Positions 47,143-55,935 of a DNA stretch of 64,000 nt are shown piece by piece. The position numbers were made by a program, and so were the translations under genes. Source of the stretch: Roseobacter insulae. Its GTDB lineage: Bacteria; Pseudomonadota; Alphaproteobacteria; Rhodobacterales; Rhodobacteraceae. A model generated the notes under the pieces. It had not been told where the DNA came from. It ran no database searches and saw only the letters and a program-made list of their open reading frames with translations. The DNA is taken from the NCBI RefSeq assembly GCF_019375555.1, contig NZ_JAHXDN010000004.1, positions 1-64,000 on the forward strand, read 5' to 3'. Positions within the stretch are counted from its first letter, which is position 1; each line of letters begins with the position of its first letter.

Positions 47143-48075
47143 TCACGCGAGGGCATCCCACGGCACAGATGCCATCAGCGTCAGGCGGGCATGCGAAAGG
47201 TGTTCTTCGAATTTGTCCAGCGCACGTTCTGGAATATTGTCGGCAACAGCGTCGATGACTGCCAGATGCTGATGCGCGGCCACGAGGTTGCGTTCACGTT
47301 CGTCTTTCTTGTTCCATCGATAGTGATAGTGGAAAATCACCGAGATCAGCGCGAAAAAATCATCCACGAAGCGATTGTCCAACTGGTCGATCCAGACCCG
47401 ATGAAACCGCTCGTCCAACCGGGGAAAGTCCAGATACGCAGTCTCGATCTGGTCCACGATGCGATGGTGTTCCGCGGCAAGCTCAAGCAAGGCAAGATGT
47501 TCGGCACTGTCCGGTCCCGCCTGCAAAAAGGCCTTGAAAGCGCGGCGCTCAAACATCTCCCGAACGTCGAAAAGCTCCGCAGCGAATTTGCGGGTGAACC
47601 CGCGTAACACCCAAGCACGGTTCGGCTTTTTTTCGATCAGTCCAAAGCGAGAAAACCGGATCAGCAGTTCCCTTACAACGGAGGTGCTGGCCCCGAAAGT
47701 GCGCACAAGCTCCGCTTCGCTCAGCATCGTCCCCGGTCTCAGATCACCGCCCAGAATGAATTCCATGAATTTGGTTTCGACCCGGTTGCTGGTGGATCTG
47801 GTCTCCTCCGCCGAGAAGAAATCGCGCGTTGCGGGTTTGCGCAGAACAGTTTTTCTGCGCCCCAGCCACGAGATCACACCCGTTTCATCCAGTTGGGTCA
47901 GAACCGCCCTGACCGTCGTGCGGCTGGTGCCCCATGTGTCGGACAGAACGTTTTCAGTGGGCAGAGTTTCCCCGACGCCCAAGTCCGACGCAAGTGTCAG
48001 CGCGCGGTTAAATGTCTCTTTGTAGGTGCTGTTGTCCCGTGTCATCTGATCCCGGTTTTTGGCCTTCGCCGTCAT
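47143..48075 (-). CDS. GntR-family regulator with two winged-helix domains and an FCD domain
   Basis: A 310-residue regulator with an unusual layout. A first GntR-type winged helix lies at about residues 17-80 (ETLPTENVLSDTWGTSRTTVRAVL pattern in shorter form), a second at about 98-158 (GTMLSEAELVRTFGASTSVV), then an FCD ligand domain at about 165-300 (FDVREMFERRAF, RLDERFHRVWIDQL, AAHQHLAVIDAV). Ordinary FadR-subfamily proteins have one winged helix and about 230-250 residues. It is divergent from the ABC importer at 48406, whose promoter carries two similar operators. It is probably a repressor of that operon, relieved by the imported ligand. Confidence 0.85.
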   Translation of the reverse strand: MTAKAKNRDQMTRDNSTYKETFNRALTLASDLGVGETLPTENVLSDTWGTSRTTVRAVLTQLDETGVISWLGRRKTVLRKPATRDFFSAEETRSTSNRVETKFMEFILGGDLRPGTMLSEAELVRTFGASTSVVRELLIRFSRFGLIEKKPNRAWVLRGFTRKFAAELFDVREMFERRAFKAFLQAGPDSAEHLALLELAAEHHRIVDQIETAYLDFPRLDERFHRVWIDQLDNRFVDDFFALISVIFHYHYRWNKKDERERNLVAAHQHLAVIDAVADNIPERALDKFEEHLSHARLTLMASVPWDALA

Positions 48076-48227
48076 TAAACCACATTACTACAAACGCCGC
48101 ATAGGCCTTCGCGCCCGCGCGTCAGCAGAACGCTGCGATGAACAGGGTGCCGCGCGAGCGTCATTCACGATTGCGTCCCGCCATGCACATTGCGCTTCTG
48201 TCGTCACCGAAACGCCATTGAACGAAT

Positions 48228-48272
48228 ATGTTATCGTTAACACTTGACAGATGTTATCGGTAACGTATTCTT
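48228..48272 (+). promoter_or_regulatory. promoter with two operator copies upstream of the ABC importer
   Basis: Two near-identical sites, ATGTTATCGTTAAC (48228-48241) and ATGTTATCGGTAAC (48251-48264), 23 bases apart centre to centre; each has GTTA/TAAC dyad symmetry. Between them lies TTGACA (48244-48249), and TATTCT (48266-48271) follows after a 16-base spacer, so the second operator fills the spacer of a sigma70-type promoter. Binding there would block RNA polymerase. The divergent tandem-winged-helix GntR protein is the natural candidate to bind. Confidence 0.72.
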
Positions 48273-48405
48273 CACAAAACCAGAGGGGATTCCCAAAGGC
48301 CCCAACGGGTGGAGGAACTTGAACGATATCGCATGACCGCGATCCTGCTGCGCAAAGCGTATGCGGCGCAGAAGACGTGCGGCCTGAACGAAGGTGGGAG
48401 AGACA

Positions 48406-49167
48406 ATGGCATCACAAGAGCCAATCATCGCAATGCACGGGATCGTTAAACGATTTGGCGGCGTTGTTGCGCTGAACAACGTCGACCTTGAAGCCTACCC
48501 CGGGGAAGTGCTGGCCATTGTCGGAGACAATGGTGCTGGCAAATCCACCCTGATCAAGATCCTGACCGGGGTCTACCAGCCAACGGAAGGCAAAATCACG
48601 CTTGACGGCAAACCCTTCCAGATGGCCAGCCATTCGGACGCCATCGAAAACGGGATTGATGCGGTGTATCAGAATCTGGCCATCGCGGATCATCTGACAC
48701 CTGCCGAAAATCTGTTTCTGGGAGCAGAACTGACCAAATCAATCGCCGGGTTCACCGCGCTCGACAACAAGCGCATGAAGGCAGAGGCGACCCGCGTTCT
48801 GAAAGACCGCCTTGGCGTACAGCTCAAGAGCATGGACGTTCCAACCGAGAGCCTGTCTGGCGGGCAGCGGCAGGCCGTGGCCATTGCGCGGGCCGTGCGG
48901 CATGACGACCTGCGTGTTCTGGTCATGGACGAGCCAACCGCGGCCCTGGGTCCGCAGGAAACCGCGCGCACGCTCGAACTGATCAAAGCGCTCAAGGCGC
49001 AAGGGCTGGCGATCATCGTGATATCGCACTCCCTCGACGATGTATTCGAGGTGTCGGATCGCATTCACGTCCAGCGCCGCGGTCAGTGCGCGGGCGTGGT
49101 CAAAACAGCTGAAACATCAAACGAAGAAGTGCTGGGCATGATTGTTGGCACGAAGACAGCGGCATAG
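48406..49167 (+). CDS. sugar-type ABC importer, ATP-binding protein
   Basis: A 253-residue single-NBD ATPase of the carbohydrate uptake family, the FrcA-like short form and not the fused double-NBD RbsA/XylG form. Walker A is VGDNGAGKSTLIK, the Q-loop is in AVYQNLAIAD, the signature is LSGGQRQAVAIARAV, Walker B is VLVMDEPTAALGP and the H-loop is VISHSLDDV. The ATG at 48406 has GGGAG upstream. It leads the operon ATPase-permease-binding protein under the two-operator promoter. Confidence 0.92.
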   Translation: MASQEPIIAMHGIVKRFGGVVALNNVDLEAYPGEVLAIVGDNGAGKSTLIKILTGVYQPTEGKITLDGKPFQMASHSDAIENGIDAVYQNLAIADHLTPAENLFLGAELTKSIAGFTALDNKRMKAEATRVLKDRLGVQLKSMDVPTESLSGGQRQAVAIARAVRHDDLRVLVMDEPTAALGPQETARTLELIKALKAQGLAIIVISHSLDDVFEVSDRIHVQRRGQCAGVVKTAETSNEEVLGMIVGTKTAA

Positions 49168-49177
49168 GGGCAGACCA

Positions 49178-50305
49178 ATGGCATCCAGCGACACAACACT
49201 TGATCAGCCCAGCTTTTCGGAAAAGATCGAACCCTACATCAGTTTTCTCGGCCCCATGGCGATGATCCTGGCAATCATTATTTTCATGGGGATAGCGGAG
49301 CCCGCGCGCTATTTCCGCGTGTCGAACATGACGCAGATCCTGCTCGATGCGGCCCTTTACATGCCCATGGCCATGGCGATGACCTTTGTCATCACACAGC
49401 GCGGCATTGACCTGTCCATCGGGTCGGTTGCGGCGCTGTCGTCGATCATCATGGCCTTTCTGATCAAGCAGTACGGGTTCCCGGCGTGGTCCGCCGCTTT
49501 GATTGCCCTGTGCCTGGGCGCCCTGATGGGTCTGATCAACGGGCTGGTCATCACGAAATTCAAAGTGCCGGACCTGATCGGCACGCTGGCGATGGACCTC
49601 GTCTATCGAGGCTTTGCGCTGGTGATTGCCAAGGGGCTGGTGCTCGCGCGCTTTCCTGACTTAATCACGGAAATCGGGCGGGGACAGTCACTGACCTTCC
49701 TGCCGACGCCTGTGGTCATCGGGCTGATCACGCTGGCCATCGGGTATTTCATGCTGAAATCAACGCATTTTGGTCGCTACACGATCTCTATCGGGTCCAA
49801 CCCCGAAGCCTCCGAGATGACAGGCATCGCCGTGGACCGCCATCGCGTCTACGCCTACGTGTTGATGGGCACGATGGCCGCACTTGCCGGGATCATGCTG
49901 ACCGGCAAGCTGAACGCCATTCAGGCGACCTCGGCCCCCTACTTTAACCTGCACGTCATCGCAGCGGTGGTGGTGGGCGGCACCTCTCTTTTTGGCGGCC
50001 GCGCCTCCATCGTGGGCTCACTGGCCGGTGTCCTGCTGCTGTCGATGATGATCAATGCGCTGGTCACGCTGCGCATCGAGTTTTTCTGGCAGTCCGTGGC
50101 CTCGGGCGTCGTGATCATCCTGTCTGTGGCGCTTTACACCTGGCTGCAAAAGAAGGACCGCGACGGGTCGGGCGGCATGGCCGCAGCCCTGCAAAACCCC
50201 GACAACCGCAAACTGTTGAAACTCACCGTTTGGATTGTCGGCGCGTTGGTGGTGCTCAGCATCATCAGCATGATCTTTGGTGGCCCCGCCAATCCAAGCG
50301 GATAA
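49178..50305 (+). CDS. sugar-type ABC importer, permease
   Basis: A 375-residue permease of the ribose/AraH class (BPD_transp_2) with about 10 hydrophobic helices. Recognisable are the family segments MTFVITQRGIDLSIGSVAAL and GLINGLVITKFKVPDLIGTLA, and the EAA-like loop region GSNPEASEMTGIAVDRHRVY. The ATG at 49178 lies 10 bases after the ATPase stop. It forms the homodimeric membrane channel for the binding protein encoded next. Confidence 0.92.
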   Translation: MASSDTTLDQPSFSEKIEPYISFLGPMAMILAIIIFMGIAEPARYFRVSNMTQILLDAALYMPMAMAMTFVITQRGIDLSIGSVAALSSIIMAFLIKQYGFPAWSAALIALCLGALMGLINGLVITKFKVPDLIGTLAMDLVYRGFALVIAKGLVLARFPDLITEIGRGQSLTFLPTPVVIGLITLAIGYFMLKSTHFGRYTISIGSNPEASEMTGIAVDRHRVYAYVLMGTMAALAGIMLTGKLNAIQATSAPYFNLHVIAAVVVGGTSLFGGRASIVGSLAGVLLLSMMINALVTLRIEFFWQSVASGVVIILSVALYTWLQKKDRDGSGGMAAALQNPDNRKLLKLTVWIVGALVVLSIISMIFGGPANPSG

Positions 50306-50350
50306 CCACGTTCATCGGGCGGCTAACGCTCACTTCTGGGAGGACTTTAC

Positions 50351-51493
50351 ATGACATCACTCAAAACACCGCTGGCAGCAGCCCTGTTTGCCACCACGGC
50401 GGCCTTATCGGCAGGTGCCGCAGACTTACCATTGAAGGAATTGCCGGGCATTGCTGATCGCGATCATTGGTTGCCGGACGAGGTCAATCAGGATGGCGCG
50501 CTTGAGGCCCTTCAGGCCGCAACAGGTGGCGATGCGATCCCATACGCCGGCACGCAGGAAAACCCGCTGCAGATTGCCCTGATCTACCCGTCCGCGGATG
50601 TATCGGACTTCTGGGCGCGCAACTACATGGCGCTGACAAAACGGCTTGATCAACTGGGCATCAAATACGAAACGCGCGAGTTCGCATCCCGTCAGGTGGA
50701 GCATTCTTTGCAGGCCACATACGCCAGCCAAGTGGATCAGGACGCGGATCTGTACGATTTCGTGATCTTCGGCCCATCGGAACTCGCCACCCAGGCGGAC
50801 AACATCGACAAGTTGTCGGCAAACCCTGATCTGACGACATTTGTCTGGGCGTTCCACACACCACTGAAGTATCTCAAAACACAGCCCGCGGGATGGTTCG
50901 ATTTCTCCTCTGCGTATGGCGCGATCAAGATTTGTGACTACATGGTCGAGCGTCTTGGCAAGGATGTGACCTACGCCATGAACCGTGGCATCCCCGGCAT
51001 CACCGACAACCAGCGCTCGGGTGATTTCAAGGACTGCGTTGCCGAAAAAGGCAATTGGAACGTGGTCTACGAACACTACGGTGAATACCAGCGCGAAGGT
51101 GGCTTCGAAGGCACACAGCTGATCCTGCAGGCCTATCCGGAAGCGAAAGTCATCCACAACGCCAACACCGCGATGTCGATGGGATCGGTCGAAGCACAGG
51201 TCGCCATTGGCAAGGAAAAAGACATCTTTTCAACAGGCTGGGGTGGTACCGGCCTTGAACTTGACGCAATTCGGCGCGGCGAACTGGACGCGACTCCGAT
51301 GCGGATGGGTGACGACGTAGGCGCTGCGACAGCAGAAGCCATCAAGGCCCATCTGGAGGGGCGTCAGGATGAACTGCCGCTTGTCTTCCTCGGACGCATC
51401 ACCGTGGCGCATGACAACATGAGCATCGAGGAAATCGACAGCCTTGAGAAAGAAGCCTTCCGCTTTTCCGGCGTGGGCGCACTGGAACGCTGA
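50351..51493 (+). CDS. LuxP-like periplasmic binding protein of the ABC importer
   Basis: A 380-residue periplasmic binding protein with a signal peptide (cleavage near AGAADL). From memory it is unusually close to Vibrio LuxP, the autoinducer-2 receptor, in the IYPSADVSDFW and GWGGTGLELDAIRRGELD regions and in MRMGDDVGAATAEAIKAHLE. Of the AI-2 contacts, the equivalents of Trp82, Ser79, Arg215, Trp289, Arg310 and Thr266 are kept (Trp88, Ser85, Arg222, Trp297, Arg318, Thr273). Gln77, Asn159 and Asp267 are Asp83, Ala167 and Ala274. It ends the importer operon. A cyclic polyol or sugar-like ligand other than AI-2 is likely. Confidence 0.85.
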   Translation: MTSLKTPLAAALFATTAALSAGAADLPLKELPGIADRDHWLPDEVNQDGALEALQAATGGDAIPYAGTQENPLQIALIYPSADVSDFWARNYMALTKRLDQLGIKYETREFASRQVEHSLQATYASQVDQDADLYDFVIFGPSELATQADNIDKLSANPDLTTFVWAFHTPLKYLKTQPAGWFDFSSAYGAIKICDYMVERLGKDVTYAMNRGIPGITDNQRSGDFKDCVAEKGNWNVVYEHYGEYQREGGFEGTQLILQAYPEAKVIHNANTAMSMGSVEAQVAIGKEKDIFSTGWGGTGLELDAIRRGELDATPMRMGDDVGAATAEAIKAHLEGRQDELPLVFLGRITVAHDNMSIEEIDSLEKEAFRFSGVGALER

Positions 51494-51537
51494 CGCGTCA
51501 GACACGCGCCGCTGGCAACTACCTGAGCCGGTTTCCC

Positions 51538-51569
51538 GGCCTCCCCGCTGATCTGTCAGCGGGGAGGCC
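51538..51569 (+). terminator. strong hairpin terminator after the ABC importer operon
   Basis: A perfect 14-bp stem, GGCCTCCCCGCTGA paired with TCAGCGGGGAGGCC, with a TCTG tetraloop lies 45 bases after the binding-protein stop. Only a short AT-rich stretch (attatagttga) follows in place of a T-run. Given its position it most likely ends the importer transcript. Confidence 0.8.
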
Positions 51570-51728
51570 ATTATAGTTGAGGTTACCCCTCATCCCTGCG
51601 ATTTGCGGAGAATTCTGGTCGCGGGCCGGCACGCGGCGCGGGCTTCAACACCATAAAATGATTGATATTCCAACCGGGTCACGCCACTCATCTGACAGGT
51701 GTCAGGATTGCGCAAGAGGTAGTTAAGC

Positions 51729-52988
51729 GTGTCAGGTAGCGATATTATTCTGTTTCTTGACCTGTGGCCGTCCCCTGCCGAAGCAATGCGCCCCATTCTC
51801 GCAGCAAAGCGCCTGGGTCTCGAGGTATTGCTTGTCGCAAACCGCATCACACCGCAACAGGCCCAATCGGTTGACTACGCGATCGAAGTCAACAGCTATG
51901 ACGGCGATCTGGTGCGCAGGACAATTGCGGGCTTTCCACAAAAAGATCGCATTGTCGGCGTTGCCAAGTGGCTTGACCGTTCTGTCGAGATCGCCGCGGC
52001 CTTGTGCGCCGATCTTGGCCTGCCGTCGATGTCGCTGGACGACGCAAAGGTCGCCCGCAGCAAGTTCCTGGCGAAGCAGGCGGCGGCTGCCGTTGGTGTC
52101 TCTGTACCCGGGAATGCCCTGATCACAACCCGTGATGGTCTGGCTCAGAATGCCGAGGCGGTGGGCTTTCCCGCCATCATCAAACCCTTGTCCGCCTCTG
52201 CATCACGGTATGCGTTCAAGGTGCATGACCTCGCCGAACTGACCACCGCTTTCGACAACCTGACACGCTGGACGAATGCCAACCGCGACCCGATATTGGC
52301 CCTCTCGCGCGGGTTCATCCTTGAGCGGTTCGTGGACGGCCGCCTCGTGACGATCGACGGCATCGCCAGCGGGGACACGATCCAGTTCGCGGGCATCATC
52401 GACCACGAAAACACCAAAGAGACATTTCTGGACTGGCAGCACATTTTTCCCGCACCACTGGTCGCGGAGCAACATGCCGAGTGTCTGGATGCCGCACGCA
52501 GGGTGGTCACCGCAACCGGTGTGAAACACTCCCCCTTCCAGGTCGAAGGCTTCATCACCCGAACCGGTTTCACCTTCCTCGAAATGGCGGCGCGCACTGC
52601 GGGTGACTACAACTCGACCCACCTTATTCCAGGTGTTTTGCAGACCGACTACCTGCGCGACTGCGTTCTGTCCTTTCTCGGCCATGTGCCCAATGGCGGC
52701 GCGGACTATCGCATCCCGCCCAATTGCTACGCCGGAACACGCTACAAGATTACCGACGCGACGGGCAGGTTCAGGGCGCTGGAGGGGTTGGGCACGGCCT
52801 CGCGGATACATGGTTGCGAACATGTATTTGTCGAGATCGGGGAGGGCCAGATGATCAGGCAACCCCCTGACGATTACTTTTCCAGCCGGGTCGCAAGCCT
52901 GTTCGCGGCAGGTCACACATACGCGTCAGTGGTGAAAACGCTCAAGGCAATGGATGCCAGCATAACACTGCATCTGGACACCCCCTAG
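51729..52988 (+). CDS. ATP-grasp ligase, amino-acid-ligase-like
   Basis: A 419-residue ATP-grasp enzyme with a pre-ATP-grasp N-terminal domain (about 5-100), the ATP-binding segment (KFLAKQAAAAVGVSVPG, GFPAIIKPLSASASRYAF, GFILERFVDG) and the Mg-site region (VEGFITRTGFTFLEMAART with AGDYN). The arrangement resembles L-amino-acid ligases and carnosine-synthase-type enzymes that join a carboxylate to an amine through an acyl phosphate. It starts at a GTG. It stands alone on the plus strand after the importer terminator, at the edge of a group of amino-acid-modifying genes (51.7-59.7 kb). The substrate is unknown. Confidence 0.82.
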   Translation: MSGSDIILFLDLWPSPAEAMRPILAAKRLGLEVLLVANRITPQQAQSVDYAIEVNSYDGDLVRRTIAGFPQKDRIVGVAKWLDRSVEIAAALCADLGLPSMSLDDAKVARSKFLAKQAAAAVGVSVPGNALITTRDGLAQNAEAVGFPAIIKPLSASASRYAFKVHDLAELTTAFDNLTRWTNANRDPILALSRGFILERFVDGRLVTIDGIASGDTIQFAGIIDHENTKETFLDWQHIFPAPLVAEQHAECLDAARRVVTATGVKHSPFQVEGFITRTGFTFLEMAARTAGDYNSTHLIPGVLQTDYLRDCVLSFLGHVPNGGADYRIPPNCYAGTRYKITDATGRFRALEGLGTASRIHGCEHVFVEIGEGQMIRQPPDDYFSSRVASLFAAGHTYASVVKTLKAMDASITLHLDTP

Positions 52989-53018
52989 GCACCGGCGTTC
53001 CCGGAACCGGATTTGACC

Positions 53019-53945
53019 TCAGGCCGGGCGCGTCAGCTTCGCGCACGCCCATGATTTTGCGTCGACCGTCTGGTCCCAGATCACTTCCCACCCTTCCGCC
53101 GTCAGAAACCGGGCCAACTCGCCCGAGGCAAATCTGCGCGAGCGGAAAACTTCGACGGTCTTGCCCTTCGGAAACAGCCATTCGCGGCCACCTGCCGAGC
53201 AAATAACGGTGTCGGTGAATCGCACGCGGGTCACATAGGCGCGTTCGTCGTCTTCATACACCGTTTCTCCCCTGATCCTTTCTGGAGGGATTTCCAGGTC
53301 TCGCAAGGGCGACATGACGCCAGCCAGAAAGTTTTCGCTGTTGTAATCCCGCAATTGCGTCGGATCCTTGCGGGCTTCATCGGCCGAGGACACGTTAACA
53401 ATAAAGCGATCCGCCGGCTCGCAATACCCGGCAACCGCACGGCACACGCGCGCCGGGTCGTGGACGTTGCCCAGCATGCCACCCAGCAGAAGATGCAGGC
53501 GCGCGTCCGCGTCATTTCGCGCCAAAAGAGCCGGGAGATCAGGGTCGTGCCCCACCTCCAGATCGGTCACATGGGTGTCAATCGAAATACCGGGATGTGC
53601 ATGGGCCACATGCTTCTTGGCAAGGGTCAAGAGGTCTGGGCTGACATCGACCAGAACAGCCCGGGCGATGTTGAGCCCGGCCCCCTGCAGAACCCGCAGC
53701 ACCTGCGAGGAGACAACACCGCTACCGCTTCCGAAATCCACCAGATCAACCGTCTTGCCGCGCAGGTCGGACAGGTTCAAATCGGCGGCAAGATGCGACA
53801 GCGCGGCATGCGATGACACAGCCTGATAGCCCGCGCTTTGCGAATGGGCCACATGCCGCTGCGCCCCTTCTTTCCCGAGATAGGCAAATTTGAGGTCCAA
53901 CCGTCCTGCATCGATCTGGGTGGCAATTGTCAATTGAGTTTTCAT
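53019..53945 (-). CDS. SAM-dependent methyltransferase, EgtD-like (Methyltransf_33 type)
   Basis: A 308-residue class I methyltransferase. The SAM motif is VDLVDFGSGSGVVSS, motif II VLVDVSPDLLTLA, and the LLLGGMLGNVHDPARV segment recalls the GGTIGN motif of the histidine N-methyltransferase EgtD. The C-terminal VEVFRSRRFASGELARFL and EGWEVIWDQTVD also parallel EgtD. It might N-methylate an amino acid. The start is taken as the ATG at 53945; a GTG at 53999 would add 18 residues. It converges with the ATP-grasp gene and is divergent from two small membrane protein genes. Confidence 0.78.
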   Translation of the reverse strand: MKTQLTIATQIDAGRLDLKFAYLGKEGAQRHVAHSQSAGYQAVSSHAALSHLAADLNLSDLRGKTVDLVDFGSGSGVVSSQVLRVLQGAGLNIARAVLVDVSPDLLTLAKKHVAHAHPGISIDTHVTDLEVGHDPDLPALLARNDADARLHLLLGGMLGNVHDPARVCRAVAGYCEPADRFIVNVSSADEARKDPTQLRDYNSENFLAGVMSPLRDLEIPPERIRGETVYEDDERAYVTRVRFTDTVICSAGGREWLFPKGKTVEVFRSRRFASGELARFLTAEGWEVIWDQTVDAKSWACAKLTRPA

Positions 53946-54021
53946 GGCACCCGTGCTTCGATATTCCCGGTCGGCTTTCCCGGCCAATTCGTTGAACACC
54001 TGTTACCCGAAAGCAATATTA

Positions 54022-54534
54022 ATGACTTCATTTTTCAGCTTCATTGAAAGCCAGATGGCCGCGAACGTTCTATTGGCGGTCGAACTGCTCGTGATCGTGG
54101 CGGGCTTTATCTTCACGATCAAGAGTATCAAGCAAGCCAGCGATTCAAGGAACATCGATTTTGTCATCAATGCAGAAGGTCAGATCGACCCGTTGTTTCT
54201 GGCCCTTGCGGAACAGGATACGGACACCATCCGCCAGGTGCTGCGCAACCTCATTCCCGCCGATGTGCCCGACGACGAGGTCAAGGCGTTTGTTCTGACC
54301 TACTATGCTTACCGCCACGCCAGCCGCATCTATTACATGTTCTCCAACGATGACATCTCATTGGGCATGGATGCCACAGACCGCAAACGCATGGCCGACG
54401 AGTGGATGAATGAAATGAAGAAATACGATCTGGCCACCATTCGAAAAATCCATGCGTTCTCGAAACAAAGCGATGAGTTCAACGCGGGGTTCATGACCTT
54501 CGTGGATGAATTTCTGGCATCGGCAGACGACTAA
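54022..54534 (+). CDS. small membrane-anchored protein of unknown function
   Basis: A 170-residue product with one N-terminal membrane helix (about 14-36, NVLLAVELLVIVAGFIFTI) followed by a soluble helical domain. A DPLFLALAEQDTDTIRQVL stretch and aromatic-rich YYAYRHASRIYYMF are notable. I do not recognise a family. The start at 54022 is the first ATG with reasonable spacing, but the ribosome binding site is weak. A gene for another membrane protein follows after 22 bases, so they are probably co-transcribed. Confidence 0.65.
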   Translation: MTSFFSFIESQMAANVLLAVELLVIVAGFIFTIKSIKQASDSRNIDFVINAEGQIDPLFLALAEQDTDTIRQVLRNLIPADVPDDEVKAFVLTYYAYRHASRIYYMFSNDDISLGMDATDRKRMADEWMNEMKKYDLATIRKIHAFSKQSDEFNAGFMTFVDEFLASADD

Positions 54535-54556
54535 TGGTCAAAGAATATTTCGTTTC

Positions 54557-55327
54557 ATGAACAGCACCACCAGATTGGTTCTTGGAACCCTTGTTACACT
54601 TGGGATTGCGGCATTTTCCTATGCCACTTCAGTGTTTGGGCTGATCCCAGAGACCGACGCGGCTTCCAGCCTCAACACGTCCATCATGATCACTATTTTG
54701 GGGTTCGTTGCGACAGAGAGGCTATCAGCCCATGCGTTTTTCAAAGAAAGAACCGACGCTGCAATTAATGACATAAATATCTTCGACTCAACATTCCGGC
54801 TGTATGAAGATTCAGCCCTTGCAACTGAGGATATCCTCAAAATCCAGAAACCGGTCGCCGCGATTTCCAACACGCATTTCAAATGCGACCATCTGGAGGG
54901 GTATGAGGAACAGTTTTACGAGCCCGGATTGGCAGCTCGTTTCAATAAACGGCGCAAGGCATTGATAGATTCCGGCACGCAGTGGACCGACTGCATTGGC
55001 CGTGTCGATACGGATATCTTTGAGAAAATTCATGCATGGGCGCGTGAAAAAGCCACCCGGAAGTTCTTTTTGTACGAGAGTGATCAGGAGTTTCCGGCCA
55101 TCAATTTTATCCTGTTCGAGTTTCAGGACGGAACAAAGGAAGTCTATTTTGGTTGGCCGGTGTCGCACAAACAGCCCCGGGAGGGTAAGGTCTTCCGGTC
55201 ACGCGACGCGGGCGTTTGCAGTCACTTCAAGATGGTTTTTCAGGCGATGTGCGCCTCGTCGGACAAACTCAATTCTACCGACACAGCGCCGGGTGCAATT
55301 GCCGCCGATCAGTCAGACGCAGTATAG
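54557..55327 (+). CDS. membrane protein with two N-terminal helices, unknown function
   Basis: A 256-residue protein with two hydrophobic helices (about 6-26 and 38-56, STRLVLGTLVTLGIAAFSYA and IMITILGFVATERLS). A soluble domain of about 190 residues follows, containing Cys, Trp and aromatic residues (DHLEGYEEQFYEPGLAARF, KATRKFFLYESDQEF, EVYFGWPVSHKQPR). No family is recognised. Its 3' end overlaps the convergent oxygenase gene by 19 bases. It is lower in GC than most neighbours, a hint of later arrival. Confidence 0.62.
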   Translation: MNSTTRLVLGTLVTLGIAAFSYATSVFGLIPETDAASSLNTSIMITILGFVATERLSAHAFFKERTDAAINDINIFDSTFRLYEDSALATEDILKIQKPVAAISNTHFKCDHLEGYEEQFYEPGLAARFNKRRKALIDSGTQWTDCIGRVDTDIFEKIHAWAREKATRKFFLYESDQEFPAINFILFEFQDGTKEVYFGWPVSHKQPREGKVFRSRDAGVCSHFKMVFQAMCASSDKLNSTDTAPGAIAADQSDAV

Positions 55328-55926
55328 ATATACCGGTTCAACACGTCGGGACGCGAATAGGCTTCGTCTTTGAAAAAGAAGTTCATCACGACGACAATCC
55401 GCGTTGTCTGTGTTTGCAGGGCGGTGACATAATGCGGGACGTCTCGCGCATCAAAGAAAACGATTTTGCCAGCCTCGGCCCGGACCTGTTGCACCCCTTC
55501 CTCTGTTTCGAAACATAAAAACCCCCCGGCATCCGGGGCCAATGTCGTCACGAACCAGATGCCTGTCAGGTGATTTGTATCGACGTGTTTTTCGTAGCGT
55601 CCACCAACACCGGACATGACGTTGATGTTCACATTGCTGATCTGTTCCCGACCGGTCTGAACCTCCCGGCCTGTAAGCTCTGATGCCAATTGCACCAGAT
55701 CTGCGCCGTAAAGATCGGTCAGCCACGCCGCGCTTTGCGCGATCTGGTCACCATTGACGACCTTGGTTTCGATCTTGTCGCCGGGCGCCAGTTTCTCACG
55801 CGCGGTCGGCGCGGTGTCATCAAAGGCACGACTATAGGCCAGGGCATCCACAACACTTACGATTTGATCCGCCCAGTCTTCGGGAAGATTATCGAGACGA
55901 CCGACATCGGAAACGAAAAGCTCCAT
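55309..55926 (-). CDS. Fe(II)/2-oxoglutarate-dependent oxygenase
   Basis: A 205-residue prolyl-4-hydroxylase-type oxygenase (2OG-FeII_Oxy_3). The iron triad is HxD in GRYEKHVDTNHLTG and the distal His in DARDVPHYVTAL, followed by the 2-oxoglutarate Arg in TTRIVVVMNFFF. It hydroxylates an unactivated carbon of an amino acid or peptide. It is the last of five minus-strand genes (59690 to 55309), with a 9-base gap to the M18 peptidase. The family length is small, suggesting a small-molecule or peptide substrate. Confidence 0.85.
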   Translation of the reverse strand: MELFVSDVGRLDNLPEDWADQIVSVVDALAYSRAFDDTAPTAREKLAPGDKIETKVVNGDQIAQSAAWLTDLYGADLVQLASELTGREVQTGREQISNVNINVMSGVGGRYEKHVDTNHLTGIWFVTTLAPDAGGFLCFETEEGVQQVRAEAGKIVFFDARDVPHYVTALQTQTTRIVVVMNFFFKDEAYSRPDVLNRYIYTASD

Positions 55927-55935
55927 GGCCTGCTC

